Position numbers and translations under genes: made by a program. The notes beneath the pieces are model-generated. The model saw nothing but the letters and a program-made list of their open reading frames with translations, did no database searches and was not told the DNA's origin. From an uncultured Pseudomonas sp. (GTDB lineage Bacteria; Pseudomonadota; Gammaproteobacteria; Pseudomonadales; Pseudomonadaceae): 15,377 nucleotides of DNA. The stretch is from assembly GCF_946885885.1 (NCBI RefSeq), contig NZ_CAMPHN010000103.1, forward strand, positions 1-15,377, given 5' to 3'. This document shows positions 1 through 9,150 of this stretch, piece after piece. Positions within the stretch are counted from its first letter, which is position 1. Every line of letters starts with the position of its first letter.

Positions 1-61
1 CGATTATCGTGGTTTAAGCAACGACATCGCCGCCAGCCGCCGCGTAACCCAACAAAGGGTC

Positions 62-128
62 GTAGACCAGATGGCATCCGGGGATAGTGTCCGCCGCAAA
101 ACCGCTCCCCGGATTGCATCCGAGCTAC
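62..128. repeat. REPIN-like inverted repeat, copy 1 (inverted orientation)
   Basis: Two imperfect arms (62-83 and 107-128) each form a small palindrome around CATCCGG/CCGGAT and are inverted relative to each other, ending in GTAG and CTAC. The spacer between them (CCGCCGCAAAACCGCT part) resembles the reverse complement of the spacer in the copy at 2196-2262, so this is the same element in the opposite orientation. The left arm has drifted (GTAGACCAGATGG instead of GTAGCCCGGATGC). Together with the palindrome at 144-166 it fills the gap after the helicase gene. Confidence 0.7.
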
Positions 129-143
129 AAAAGCACGCTCTCC

Positions 144-166
144 TGTAGGAGCGGCCTTGGCCGCGA
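144..166. repeat. REP palindrome of the TGTAGGAGCGG family
   Basis: The stretch begins TGTAGGAGCGG and contains a perfect 6-bp stem, GCGGCC TT GGCCGC (151-164). TGTAGGAGCG-type single REPs are a common Pseudomonas repeat. It sits about 20 nt downstream of the helicase stop codon on the helicase strand, so its hairpin may also mark the end of that transcript, but no U-tract follows. The remaining bases 1-61 hold no gene I can support. Confidence 0.65.
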
Positions 167-183
167 TGGGGCCGGACGATGCC

Positions 184-2109
<1,926 letters not shown>

Positions 2110-2195
2110 ATGCTGTCACTCCGTTGACCGCCGAATGGCCTGTGACCATAACGCGGTGCGGGTGGGGAGGGCCACCCCAAAATCGATGCGGCCCG

Positions 2196-2262
2196 GTAGC
2201 CCGGATGCAATCCGGGAGCGGTTTCGGCGGCGATACATTCCCCCGGATTGCATCCGGGCTAC
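2196..2262. repeat. REPIN-like inverted repeat, copy 2
   Basis: Two 21-bp arms (2196-2216 and 2242-2262) are exact reverse complements. The left arm begins GTAGCCCGGATGCAATCCGG, and each arm is itself a palindrome (CCGGAT / ATCCGG). The 25-nt spacer contains AGCGGTTTCGGCGGCG. This is the best-conserved of three related copies in the window and lies between pckA's terminator and the helicase promoter region. Confidence 0.85.
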
Positions 2263-2274
2263 GGCCCGAAAATG

Positions 2275-2300
2275 ACAAAGCCGCCCGAAGGCGGCTTTGT
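2275..2300 (-). terminator. Rho-independent terminator of pckA, UUCG tetraloop
   Basis: ACAAAGCCGCC (2275-2285) pairs perfectly with GGCGGCTTTGT (2290-2300), giving an 11-bp stem. Read on the minus strand the loop is TTCG closed by a C-G pair, the very stable C(UUCG)G tetraloop, and the 3' stem side ends in TTTGT followed by CATTTTC. It begins 14 nt after the pckA stop codon. The stem is symmetrical, but no plus-strand gene reads into it. Confidence 0.9.
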
Positions 2301-2314
2301 CTGACGCAAACGGC

Positions 2315-3856
2315 TTAGAGCTGCGGGCCGGCGTTTTTGATCGCGTCGCTGACATCGAACTTCTTGAAGTTGTCGATGAACAGCTTGGCCAGGCCTTTCG
2401 CGGCTTCGTCGTAGGCGTTCTGGTCGGCCCAGGTGTTGCGCGGGTTGAGCAGGTTGGTTTCGACGCCCGGTACCGAAGTCGGCACGCTGAGGTTGATGAT
2501 CGGCAGTTGTTCGGTTTCGGTACCGATCAGCGCGCCGCTCTGGATCGCCGCGATCACCCCTCTAGTAGTCGGGATGTTGAAGCGTTTACCCACTCCGTAT
2601 CCTCCCCCAGTCCAACCAGTATTGACCAGGTAGACCTTGGAGCCGAAGCCACGGATGCGCTTGATCAGCAGTTCGGCGTATTCGCCAGCCGGGCGCGGGA
2701 AGAAGGGTGCGCCGAAGCAGGTGGAGAAGGTCGACTTGATGCCGGCGCCGCTGCCCATTTCGGTGGAACCGACCAGCGCGGTGTAACCCGACAGGAAGTG
2801 GTAGGCCGCTTGCTCTTCGTTGAGGATCGACACCGGCGGCAGTACGCCGGTCAGGTCGCAGGTCAGGAAGATCACCGCATTCGGCTCGCCGCCGAGGTTC
2901 TTGTCGCTGCGCTTCTCGACGTGGGTCAATGGATAAGCGGCGCGGCTGTTCTGGGTCAGGCTGTCGTCGCTGTAATCCGGGATGCGTTTGTCGTCGAGGA
3001 CGACGTTTTCCAGCACGGCGCCGAACTGGATGGCTTTCCAGATCACCGGCTCGTTCTTCTCGGACAGGTCGATGCACTTGGCATAGCAACCGCCTTCGAT
3101 ATTGAACACCACGCCGACGCCCCAGCCGTGTTCGTCGTCGCCGATCAGGTAGCGGCTTTCGTCGGCCGACAGGGTGGTCTTGCCGGTACCGGACAGACCG
3201 AAGAACAGGGTCACGTCGCCTTCTTCGCCGATATTGGCGGCGCAGTGCATCGGCAGCACGTCGGCGGCCGGCAGCAGGAAGTTCTGCACGCTGAACATGG
3301 CTTTCTTCATTTCACCGGCGTAACGCATGCCGGCCAGCAGGACCTTCTTTGCGGCGAAGTTGATGATCACGCAGCCGTCGGAGTTGGTGCCGTCGCGCTC
3401 GGGTACGCACTCGAAGTTGGCGACGTTGAGCACTTGCCACTGCTCTTTGCCGGCCGGGTTGTACTGCTCCGGCTCGATGAACAGGCAGCGGCCGAAGAGG
3501 TTCTGCCAGGCGGTTGCGGTGGTCATCTTGACCGGCAGGTAGTGGGCGTCGGCGGAACCTACATGAACGTGGGAAACGAAGCTGTCCTGGGCGTCGGAGA
3601 AGGCTTGCACGCGGTCCCACAGGGCGTCGAACTTGTCGGCGGGGAACGGGCGGTTGATCGCGCCCCAGGCAATCTGCGCCTCGGTGCTCGGCTCCTGCAC
3701 GATATAGCGGTCGGCAGGCGAGCGCCCGGTGCGGTGGCCGGTACGTACCACCAGCGAACCGTTGGCGGCCAGTTCGCCTTCGCCGCGACGGAGGGCTTCT
3801 TCGACCAGTTGAGCGGCGCTGATGTCGGTGTACACGGCTTGGTTGGCTTGCGTCAT
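2315..3856 (-). CDS. pckA: Phosphoenolpyruvate carboxykinase (ATP)
   Basis: The 513-residue cytoplasmic enzyme converts oxaloacetate + ATP to PEP + CO2 + ADP, the entry step of gluconeogenesis from TCA-cycle substrates. The substrate-binding GRSPADRY is at 44-51. The AGEMKKAMF segment holding the catalytic-region lysines is near 180-188. The P-loop GLSGTGKT is at 220-227 and the metal-binding DDEHGW at 240-245. [15 protein letters not shown] lies further on. The P-loop and absence of GTP-type signatures mark the ATP-dependent class, and length matches the bacterial family. The start is the ATG preceded by GGGGACTCTC. A sigma70-like promoter and a hairpin-containing leader lie upstream, and a strong terminator follows. 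hslO lies 159 nt upstream on the same strand. Confidence 0.97.
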   Translation of the reverse strand: MTQANQAVYTDISAAQLVEEALRRGEGELAANGSLVVRTGHRTGRSPADRYIVQEPSTEAQIAWGAINRPFPADKFDALWDRVQAFSDAQDSFVSHVHVGSADAHYLPVKMTTATAWQNLFGRCLFIEPEQYNPAGKEQWQVLNVANFECVPERDGTNSDGCVIINFAAKKVLLAGMRYAGEMKKAMFSVQNFLLPAADVLPMHCAANIGEEGDVTLFFGLSGTGKTTLSADESRYLIGDDEHGWGVGVVFNIEGGCYAKCIDLSEKNEPVIWKAIQFGAVLENVVLDDKRIPDYSDDSLTQNSRAAYPLTHVEKRSDKNLGGEPNAVIFLTCDLTGVLPPVSILNEEQAAYHFLSGYTALVGSTEMGSGAGIKSTFSTCFGAPFFPRPAGEYAELLIKRIRGFGSKVYLVNTGWTGGGYGVGKRFNIPTTRGVIAAIQSGALIGTETEQLPIINLSVPTSVPGVETNLLNPRNTWADQNAYDEAAKGLAKLFIDNFKKFDVSDAIKNAGPQL

Positions 3857-3867
3857 GAGAGTCCCCG

Positions 3868-3922
3868 TCGGCCAACTGGCCGAGTCTTCCGAACATTGCG
3901 TAGTGGAACGGCAGTTCCGCTA
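3868..3922 (-). other. pckA leader with two hairpins
   Basis: Between the candidate promoter and the pckA start are two potential stem-loops. One is perfect (TCGGCC AACT GGCCGA, 3868-3883). The other is imperfect (3900-3923), with outer GTAG/CTAC and inner GGAAC/GTTCC stems separated by one C-A mismatch on the RNA strand. The first lies about 10 nt upstream of the start codon, over the region used for ribosome binding. A regulatory role is inference only, and no known riboswitch is recognised. Confidence 0.3.
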
Positions 3923-3943
3923 CAGCGAGAAAAAAGTCGCGGG

Positions 3944-3972
3944 AGTATGCCAGAAAGCACGTCCCTTGGCAG
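3944..3972 (-). promoter_or_regulatory. Candidate sigma70 promoter of pckA
   Basis: On the minus strand CTGCCA (3972-3967, 4 of 6 match to TTGACA) is followed after exactly 17 nt by CATACT (3949-3944, 4 of 6 match to TATAAT). This would start transcription about 80 nt upstream of the pckA ATG, giving pckA its own promoter separate from hslO. It is a consensus match only. Confidence 0.4.
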
Positions 3973-4015
3973 CCTCTGATCCGTCGAGCGGTTCAATAGG
4001 CTCTGTCTATTCTTG

Positions 4016-4903
4016 TCAGTGGCGTGTACTCGACGGCGCTTGGGTGCCTGCGCCGGCGAACAGCTGGGCGATATCGGCGGCATCGAAGGCATAGCGCTCG
4101 TTGCAGAATTGGCAGTCGATCACCACGCTGCCGGCGTTTTCGCTGAGCAGCAGTTCGGCGTCGGCCTGCCCTAAGCTGATCAGCGCATTGGCCGAACGTT
4201 CACGGGAGCAACTGCAACGAAATTGCAGCATGCGCGCTTCGAACAGGCGCAACTGCTCCTCATGGTAGAGGCGGTGCAGCAGCGTCGGGTTGTCCAGGCC
4301 GAGCAACTCTTCGGCTGTCAGCGTGTCGGCAAGGGTGACCACGTGCTGCCAGCTGGCTTCACGGGCTTCGGCTTCCGGCAGCCGGTCGGCCGGCAATTGC
4401 TGCAACAGCAGGCCACGGGCGCGCTGGCCGTCTGCGTTGAGCCAGAAGCGGGTCGGCAGCTGTTCGGAGGTGGCGAAGTAGTTCGACAGGCAATCGGCCA
4501 GGGTCGCGCCGTCCATATCCACCAGGCTCTGATAGCGCTGACCGCTTCTCGGCTCGACGGTGATCGCCAGCAGACCCTCGGGCATCAGGTCGCTCAGGCC
4601 GGCATCGGTGCGGACCTGCTCGGCGTGGTAGCGCGCGATACCGCGTAGCTCGCCCTCGCTGGAGCATTCGACCATTAATAGCGGCACCGGGCCGGATGAG
4701 CGCGCCTGGAGGACCATCAGACCCTCGAACTTCAGGGTGCCCAATAACAGGGCGGCGGCGGCCAGCAGCTCGCCGAGCAATTGCGCGACCGGCTGCGGGT
4801 AGGAGTGCTTGGCCAGAACCTGGGCATAGCTTTGGGTCAGAACGACCATTTCGCCACGCACATCGGAGTCGTCGAAAAGGAAGCGTTGGGTGAAATCGGT
4901 CAT
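4016..4903 (-). CDS. hslO: Hsp33 redox-regulated holdase chaperone
   Basis: Cytoplasmic chaperone switched on by oxidative unfolding. The zinc-binding cysteines are C230, C232 (CSC) and C264, C267 (CQFC), matching the CxC...CxxC redox switch of Hsp33, so the protein should be redox-active. The N-terminal domain begins [18 protein letters not shown], typical of the family. I chose the ATG at 4903 (295 residues, close to the usual ~290-300) with AGG 8 nt upstream. A GTG five codons earlier (4918) would add MQARR and is less likely. The ORF is divergent from the LpxT-like gene and upstream of pckA on the same strand. In E. coli hslO sits with hslR and yrfG, but here hslR is not beside it. Confidence 0.96.
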   Translation of the reverse strand: MTDFTQRFLFDDSDVRGEMVVLTQSYAQVLAKHSYPQPVAQLLGELLAAAALLLGTLKFEGLMVLQARSSGPVPLLMVECSSEGELRGIARYHAEQVRTDAGLSDLMPEGLLAITVEPRSGQRYQSLVDMDGATLADCLSNYFATSEQLPTRFWLNADGQRARGLLLQQLPADRLPEAEAREASWQHVVTLADTLTAEELLGLDNPTLLHRLYHEEQLRLFEARMLQFRCSCSRERSANALISLGQADAELLLSENAGSVVIDCQFCNERYAFDAADIAQLFAGAGTQAPSSTRH

Positions 4904-4935
4904 GCGGCGCGCCTGCACAAGCAGAAGGGCAGGCG

Positions 4936-4964
4936 ATTTTATGCAGAAAGCCCCCGCGAACCAA
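4936..4964 (-). promoter_or_regulatory. Candidate promoter of hslO
   Basis: On the minus strand TTGGTT (4964-4959) and TAAAAT (4941-4936, 5 of 6 match to TATAAT) are spaced by 17 nt, and would start transcription some 25 nt upstream of the hslO ATG. The surrounding CCCTTGGTT...GCATAAAAT also loosely recalls a heat-shock (sigma32) promoter, but the CCCCAT core is not there, so this is left open. Confidence 0.4.
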
Positions 4965-5129
4965 GGGCTGTGCGCTGAATGGCCCGGGTCGTGAGATCGA
5001 CCGTCGGTCGCCTGTTATGCGAATGACACCTCATTTGCCAGGGTATTGCGCATGCAAAGTGCCAGCAAACGGCCTAAGATGCGCGCCGCCTGGGAAGGCA
5101 CGTCGATCATCTTGCTAGGGAGTCTCGTT

Positions 5130-5924
5130 ATGCCCACCGCTTTCTTGAACACTCAGTGGCGCCTTCGGCCGCTGTTTGCTTGCCATTTGATCGCGCTGTT
5201 GCTGCTGCTCAGCTGGCTTTGGCAGCCTACCCGGCAACTCTGGGATCAGTTCGATCTGCAACTGTTCCGCCTGCTCAACGAGCCCGTCCACGCCGCGGGC
5301 CTATGGGCGCATATCTGGGCCATCGGCAGCATGCGTCCGGTGGATCTGGGGGTCGGCATATTCATGCTGGCGGTGATGTTCAAGGCCGATCTGGTATTCA
5401 GCGGCGCCCAGGTGCGGCGGGCGTTTTTCGCCTTTCTCGCGGTGTTGCTGCTATTGCTGTTGTGTCGCGTCGGCTTCGCCGAATTGGTCAAGGCAATGGA
5501 TTGGCAGCGCCCGAGCGCATCGCTGGTGGTGGAGGACAGCGCGCGCCTGACCAAGTTGTTCCCCGAATGGGAAGAGCGCTGGGACATGAAAGACAGCGCC
5601 ACCCGCAGCTTTCCCGGCGACCATGCTTCGGTGCTATTGATCTGGGCGATGTTTATGAGTTTTTTTGCGCGCAACTGGCGCTTATTGCTGGTGTGGGCGA
5701 TGGCTACGGTGTTTATGCTGCCGCGCCTGGTGGCGGGCGCTCACTGGGGTTCCGATGCCTTTGTCGGCGGCGTGTTGCTCAGCCTGCTGGCGCTGGCTTG
5801 GGGCTGTTTCACCCCGTTCGCCTACCGCGCCAGCGAGTGGCTGGAAAGGGTAACCCTGCCGCTGACACGGCAGGTGGCAAAGCTGCCTCTGCTGGGGCGG
5901 CTTAGCCTGATCAGCGGGCGCTGA
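5130..5924 (+). CDS. PAP2-family membrane phosphatase/phosphotransferase, LpxT-like
   Basis: 264-residue integral inner-membrane protein with about six hydrophobic segments (roughly 14-34, 70-88, 97-118, 166-180, 184-198, 210-232). PAP2 motifs are KAMDWQRP (121-128; five rather than six residues before RP), SFPGDH (160-165) and PRLVAGAHWGSD (198-209), giving the catalytic H165, R199, H205 and D209. From memory, SFPGDH and the PRxxxGAHWxxD box resemble E. coli LpxT more than PgpB-type enzymes. LpxT transfers a phosphate from undecaprenyl pyrophosphate to lipid A. A general lipid-phosphate phosphatase role is the alternative. The ATG at 5130 was chosen because AGGGAG lies 7 nt upstream. An in-frame extension back to 5046 lacks such a site and would place charged residues before the first membrane segment. 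Confidence 0.88.
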   Translation: MPTAFLNTQWRLRPLFACHLIALLLLLSWLWQPTRQLWDQFDLQLFRLLNEPVHAAGLWAHIWAIGSMRPVDLGVGIFMLAVMFKADLVFSGAQVRRAFFAFLAVLLLLLLCRVGFAELVKAMDWQRPSASLVVEDSARLTKLFPEWEERWDMKDSATRSFPGDHASVLLIWAMFMSFFARNWRLLLVWAMATVFMLPRLVAGAHWGSDAFVGGVLLSLLALAWGCFTPFAYRASEWLERVTLPLTRQVAKLPLLGRLSLISGR

Positions 5925-5928
5925 TCCC

Positions 5929-5950
5929 GGGAGCCGGAGTGCCGGCTCCC
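5929..5950. terminator. Bidirectional hairpin between convergent genes
   Basis: GGGAGCCGG (5929-5937) pairs perfectly with CCGGCTCCC (5942-5950) around a 4-nt loop. The stem lies exactly between the stop codons of the LpxT-like gene (5924) and the glycine-zipper gene (5960), so it can end both transcripts. Neither side has a good U-tract. Confidence 0.65.
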
Positions 5951-5959
5951 ATACAAACA

Positions 5960-6412
5960 TCAGTGATGTTTGTGTTTATGCTTCCAGTGCTTTTTATGTT
6001 TCTTGCCGTGGCCATGCTCGTGGCCGTAATCACGGTCGCGGTTGCGGTAACCGCTGTCGCCAGCCATTTCATTGGCCAGCGCGCCGCCGGCCGCACCGCC
6101 CAGACCCGCACCTATGGTCGAGCCGGTACTGCCACCCAGTTTGCCGCCCACCACCGAACCGCCCGCCGCACCCAGGCCACCACCCAGCGCCGCTTCGGTC
6201 TTGCGGCCGTCGCGGGCGGTGATCACGCCGCCCGCGGCTCCGCCAAGCCCTGCGCCAATGGCCGCTCCCGTGCTGCCGCCGACCTGCTGGCCGATCACGT
6301 TACCCAAGGCGCCGCCGACACCGCTGCCGATGGCGACCGTGCCGGTGTCGCCGGCGAACGCCAGTGGAGCGAGCAAGATGCCGAGCGCAAGGCTGGAGAT
6401 AAATGTACGCAT
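5960..6412 (-). CDS. Secreted glycine-zipper protein with His/Lys-rich C-terminus
   Basis: 150 residues. A Sec signal peptide (1-20, MRTFISSLALG... ending AFA) is followed by a glycine/alanine-rich region (about 28-112) with repeated GxxxG spacing, the glycine-zipper pattern of outer-membrane-associated proteins. Two blocks are near duplicates: GGSTGAAIGAGLGGAAGG (45-62) and GGSTGSTIGAGLGGAAGG (93-110). The last 20 or so residues are almost all His, Lys and Gly (GHEHGHGKKHKKHWKHKHKHH), which could bind divalent metals or acidic surfaces. No lipobox Cys is present. The start was set at 6412 because it begins the signal peptide and has GAGG 8 nt upstream. The function is unknown. It converges on the LpxT-like gene. 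Confidence 0.85.
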   Translation of the reverse strand: MRTFISSLALGILLAPLAFAGDTGTVAIGSGVGGALGNVIGQQVGGSTGAAIGAGLGGAAGGVITARDGRKTEAALGGGLGAAGGSVVGGKLGGSTGSTIGAGLGGAAGGALANEMAGDSGYRNRDRDYGHEHGHGKKHKKHWKHKHKHH

Positions 6413-6563
6413 ACTGCGAACCTCGAAGGTTATAGACGGATTGGCGAATCGAGCGCGCGGCAAGAGCGGGCCGCGCAATGTTCGCCGCTCCGTTAGAACT
6501 CGATAAAAGAAATAATTCCCTGGCTTATGCGGAAAATTTCAGGACCCAGGGCGGCCGCGGTAC

Positions 6564-7277
6564 TTAGAAGATCGAGCGCGAGGCCTTGAAGAAGAACCAG
6601 CCCTCGCATTGATTGTTGCGGCCGGCATAGGCCACGCACTCTTCACCGTTCAGGCTGGAGTTGGAGTAGGACATATCCAGGTCGATGCCCAGCCAGGGGC
6701 GGGAGAGGTTCAGCGACCAATCGTTGAACAGTTTTACCCGGCGTCCGTCGTTGAGCACTGCGGGCGAGTCCAGCAGATGGTGGCCATACCTGAGGGTAAC
6801 GGACAGACCGAGCGCATCGAGGTGGCCGAAGTCCGCCAGCAGGGTGCTGTCCAGGCGGTTGGGGTCGTTGCTCACGGCCAGGCCCAGGCGCCGTTCGGCG
6901 AAGGCCAGGCCGGCATAGACGTCCTGGCTGTCGAGATGGCTGAAGCCGGGGCGGCTGTAGTGGATGGCGCCGATCTCGTAACCCAGGGCGTCGTCGAAGC
7001 GTTGCCGGTAGCCGGCATAGGTGTTCCATTCGGTGTGATGCCCGGGCAGGACGCCGAGGCTGGGTGCCCACTGGCCGAAGTACCAGCCGCTTTCGTGGGC
7101 CAGGTCCAGCCCGCCGTGGAAGGTCCCGGCGCTCTGCGGTTGTACCAGGCCTTGGGCCATGCTGCGGCTGGGCGCGGTGCCGAGGCTCAGGTCGTAGGCG
7201 CCCAGCTCCCGTTCCAGCACGCTCGGGTGTGCGGCCAGGCTGACTCCGATAAGCGCCAGACCGAGCAAGTAACGCAT
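6564..7277 (-). CDS. TorF-family putative porin (outer-membrane beta-barrel)
   Basis: 237 residues. A short hydrophobic signal peptide (1 to about 16, MRYLLGLALIGVSLAAHP) is followed by alternating aromatic/polar strands. The run TFHGGLDLAHESGWYFGQWAPSLG (52-75) then EWNTYAGYRQRFDDALGYEIGAIHYSRPG (83-111) matches, from memory, the conserved core of the Gcw_chp/TIGR02001 'TorF-family putative porin' group. The protein ends in phenylalanine (SRSIF), the usual C-terminal signal for the BAM machinery. Two cysteines near the end (C214, C224) could form a disulfide. The ATG at 7277 has GGAGG 5 nt upstream; a longer frame to 7334 lacks a signal peptide at its start. The substrate is unknown. It shares its strand with the FdsR-like gene 105 nt upstream but need not belong to it. 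Confidence 0.8.
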   Translation of the reverse strand: MRYLLGLALIGVSLAAHPSVLERELGAYDLSLGTAPSRSMAQGLVQPQSAGTFHGGLDLAHESGWYFGQWAPSLGVLPGHHTEWNTYAGYRQRFDDALGYEIGAIHYSRPGFSHLDSQDVYAGLAFAERRLGLAVSNDPNRLDSTLLADFGHLDALGLSVTLRYGHHLLDSPAVLNDGRRVKLFNDWSLNLSRPWLGIDLDMSYSNSSLNGEECVAYAGRNNQCEGWFFFKASRSIF

Positions 7278-7382
7278 CCGTCCCTCCCGCAGTGCAATCG
7301 TGCTATGCAGGGTAACGGGCTGCGGTGGCGGCAATGGGACAGCAATGGGCGATTTCCAGCGCCACGTTTCCTGACCTGGCTG

Positions 7383-8471
7383 CTAGAGCAGGCTCTCCTT
7401 GCACCACAGCTCCAGCGCCTGGCTCAACGGAAGCACCTCCCCGGGACGGCTCAGGGCGTAGCCGGGCAACTGGCCGATGCGCGCCTGGAATTCCGGGTGT
7501 TGCAGCACTTCGAGCAGGGCGCCCATGGCCGGCAGCGCCAGGCTGTCCTGGTGGCAGAGCAAACAATAGTGCTCACGGGCCATGGGGATAAAGGCCAAGC
7601 CGAACATCCGCGCCGCCGCTTCGACGCCGAAACCGACATCGGCCATGCCGCTGGCGACGTAGGCGGCGACCGCGGCGTGGGTGTATTCCTCGTTATGGAA
7701 GCCGTCGATGCCGGCGCTGTCGATCCGTGCCTGTTGCAGCAGGCTTTCCAGCAGCATGCGCGTGCCCGAGCCCTGTTCGCGGTTGACCAGGCGCAGGCCG
7801 CTGCGTTGCAGGTCGGCCAGCCCGGCGATGCCCAGCGGGTTGCCGGGCGCGAGGATCAGCCCCTGGGTGCGCACGACGAAGGTGATCACCCGGTGCTCGG
7901 CGCGTAGCCAGGGCTGGATGCGCGCCATGCTCAGGTTGCCCAGCGGCCCGGCCGGCACGTGCAGGCCGGCCAGGTCGCAGTCGCGGCGTTGCAGTGAGAG
8001 CATCGCCTCGACCCCGCTGCGAAATTGCAATTCCCACTGCCAGCGGCCGTCCTGCTCCAGCCACTCGCGCAGCGCCGCCACGGCGAAGCCATGGCTGGCG
8101 TGGATGCGCAGACCGGGACGGGTTTCCTGCAGTGCGCGGTTGAGCTCGGCTTCCAGTTCGCCGGCGAGGTTATCCAGTTGCGGAGTCAGGCGCGCGCGGA
8201 TGCGCTGGTCGGCGCGCAGTAGTTTTTCCCCGAGGCTGGTGAGGTGCGCGCCCTTGCCGCGCTCCAGGGCGATCAGCGGGCTGCCGAAGAAGGCTTCCCA
8301 CTTGCCCAGCAGGTTCCAGGCATGCCGGTAGGAGTAACCGCTGCGGGCGGCGGCCTCGGTCAGCTTGCCGCTGTCGTGGACGTTTTGCAGCAGGCTCATG
8401 CCTTGTGGGTCGAGGCTGCTGCCATCGGCTTGGTGAAAGCGCCAGTGCGGTTGGATCTCGATACGGATCAT
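7383..8471 (-). CDS. fdsR: ModE-type HTH regulator with PBP-like domain, FdsR-like
   Basis: 362-residue DNA-binding regulator. The N-terminal winged helix-turn-helix (about 20-95; GKLTEAAARSGYSYRHAWNL) is of the ModE/LysR type. Residues about 118-355 resemble a periplasmic-binding-protein-like domain (COG1910 type), with IHASHGFAVAALREWL near 123 and an oxyanion-binding-like NREQGSGTR. There is no signal peptide, so that domain senses a cytoplasmic ligand, perhaps molybdate, tungstate or formate; the ligand is not known from sequence. It is divergent from fdsG, the position of fdsR beside the fds operon of Ralstonia (Cupriavidus), where FdsR controls the operon. The ATG at 8471 has only a weak AGAGAG nearby. 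The domain call is firm, the FdsR name is from context. Confidence 0.85.
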   Translation of the reverse strand: MIRIEIQPHWRFHQADGSSLDPQGMSLLQNVHDSGKLTEAAARSGYSYRHAWNLLGKWEAFFGSPLIALERGKGAHLTSLGEKLLRADQRIRARLTPQLDNLAGELEAELNRALQETRPGLRIHASHGFAVAALREWLEQDGRWQWELQFRSGVEAMLSLQRRDCDLAGLHVPAGPLGNLSMARIQPWLRAEHRVITFVVRTQGLILAPGNPLGIAGLADLQRSGLRLVNREQGSGTRMLLESLLQQARIDSAGIDGFHNEEYTHAAVAAYVASGMADVGFGVEAAARMFGLAFIPMAREHYCLLCHQDSLALPAMGALLEVLQHPEFQARIGQLPGYALSRPGEVLPLSQALELWCKESLL

Positions 8472-8482
8472 ATGCTCTCTGC

Positions 8483-8573
8483 TTCATATTTTATGCGGCG
8501 TGAGTGCATGTTAGCTTGGATTCCCGTGGTTTTCATGATCTGCAAATAAGAACTCAATTTCATATGTTGTGCG
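8483..8573. promoter_or_regulatory. Candidate FdsR operator: two direct repeats
   Basis: TTCATATTTTATGCG (8483-8497) and TTCATATGTTGTGCG (8559-8573) agree at 13 of 15 positions and start 76 bp apart. The first also contains the inverted repeat CATA-TTT-TATG, and the second the palindrome CATATG. A third partial copy (TCATATG, 8468-8474) covers the start codon of the regulator. The left copy is just upstream of the fdsR start, where binding could autoregulate; the right copy lies upstream of the candidate fdsG promoter, as for an activator. Confidence 0.45.
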
Positions 8574-8600
8574 CCTGATAGGTCGCTCGACGGTGCGCCG

Positions 8601-8606
8601 GATAAT
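8601..8606 (+). promoter_or_regulatory. Candidate -10 box of the fds operon
   Basis: GATAAT matches TATAAT at 5 of 6 positions, about 50 nt upstream of the fdsG start. No TTGACA-like -35 is found at the right spacing (ATAGGT lies there), which fits a promoter that needs an activator. The repeat at 8559-8573 would be centred near -47. Confidence 0.35.
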
Positions 8607-8655
8607 TTCGGCGGCTGTTGGTCGTCACCCAGCACAACGGCCGGAGCCTCCAAAC

Positions 8656-9150
8656 ATGGCCAAGCTTGCCCCGCATGCCGATTTCCCGCAGTACCAGGCC
8701 GTCACCCGCGAGGTGTTGGTGGCGCACCGCGACGAACCGGGCGCCCTGCTGCCCATTCTTCACGACATTCAGGATCGGCTCGGCGCCGTGCCGCCCGAGG
8801 TGCTGCCGCTGATCGCCGAAGACCTCTGTCTGTCGCGCGCCGAGGTGCACGGGGTGGTCAGCTTCTACCATGACTTCCGCGCCAGCCCGCCGGGGCGTGT
8901 GCACCTGAAGCTGTGTCAGGCCGAGGCCTGCCAGTCGATGGGCGCCAAGGCGCTGACCGCCGAGCTGCAGGAAAAGCTTGGCTTGCAGTTGGGCGAGACC
9001 CGCGCCGACGGCAGCCTGACCCTGGAAGCGGTGTACTGCCTGGGCAACTGCGCCTGTGCGCCGAACGCCATGCTCAACGGCGAACTGCACGGCCGCGTCG
9101 ATGCCGAGGATCTGCTGGACTTGTTGGAAGAACAGGAGGCGCGGCTATGA
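8656..9150 (+). CDS. fdsG: NAD+-dependent formate dehydrogenase, gamma subunit
   Basis: 164-residue NuoE-like subunit with a thioredoxin-fold [2Fe-2S] cluster, part of the soluble diaphorase unit (FdsG-FdsB) that passes electrons to or from NAD(H). Cluster ligands are C87 and C92 (LCQAEACQ) and C128 and C132 (CLGNC), the usual C-x4-C...C-x3-C of the family. The N-terminal helical part carries PILHDIQDRLGAVPPE and VSFYHDFR, also typical of NuoE/FdsG. The start is the ATG at 8656 with GGAG 9 nt upstream. The stop codon overlaps the fdsB start (ATGA), so the two are translationally coupled. Confidence 0.95.
   Translation: MAKLAPHADFPQYQAVTREVLVAHRDEPGALLPILHDIQDRLGAVPPEVLPLIAEDLCLSRAEVHGVVSFYHDFRASPPGRVHLKLCQAEACQSMGAKALTAELQEKLGLQLGETRADGSLTLEAVYCLGNCACAPNAMLNGELHGRVDAEDLLDLLEEQEARL

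Noticed and set aside
1..17. Possible 3' end of an upstream plus-strand gene (codons reading I-I-V-V-stop)
   Set aside because: Five codons are not enough to support a gene; no other evidence at the window edge.
2297..3979. Long plus-strand open frame opposite pckA
   Set aside because: Antisense to a full-length enzyme with all motifs, and it runs through the terminator and promoter regions.
4904..4918. Upstream GTG start for hslO adding five residues
   Set aside because: The family normally starts at MTDF-type sequence, and the ATG at 4903 has a better placed AGG.
6609..7907. 432-codon plus-strand frame opposite the TorF-like and FdsR-like genes
   Set aside because: It spans two genes and their gap on the opposite strand; composition is typical of a shadow frame.
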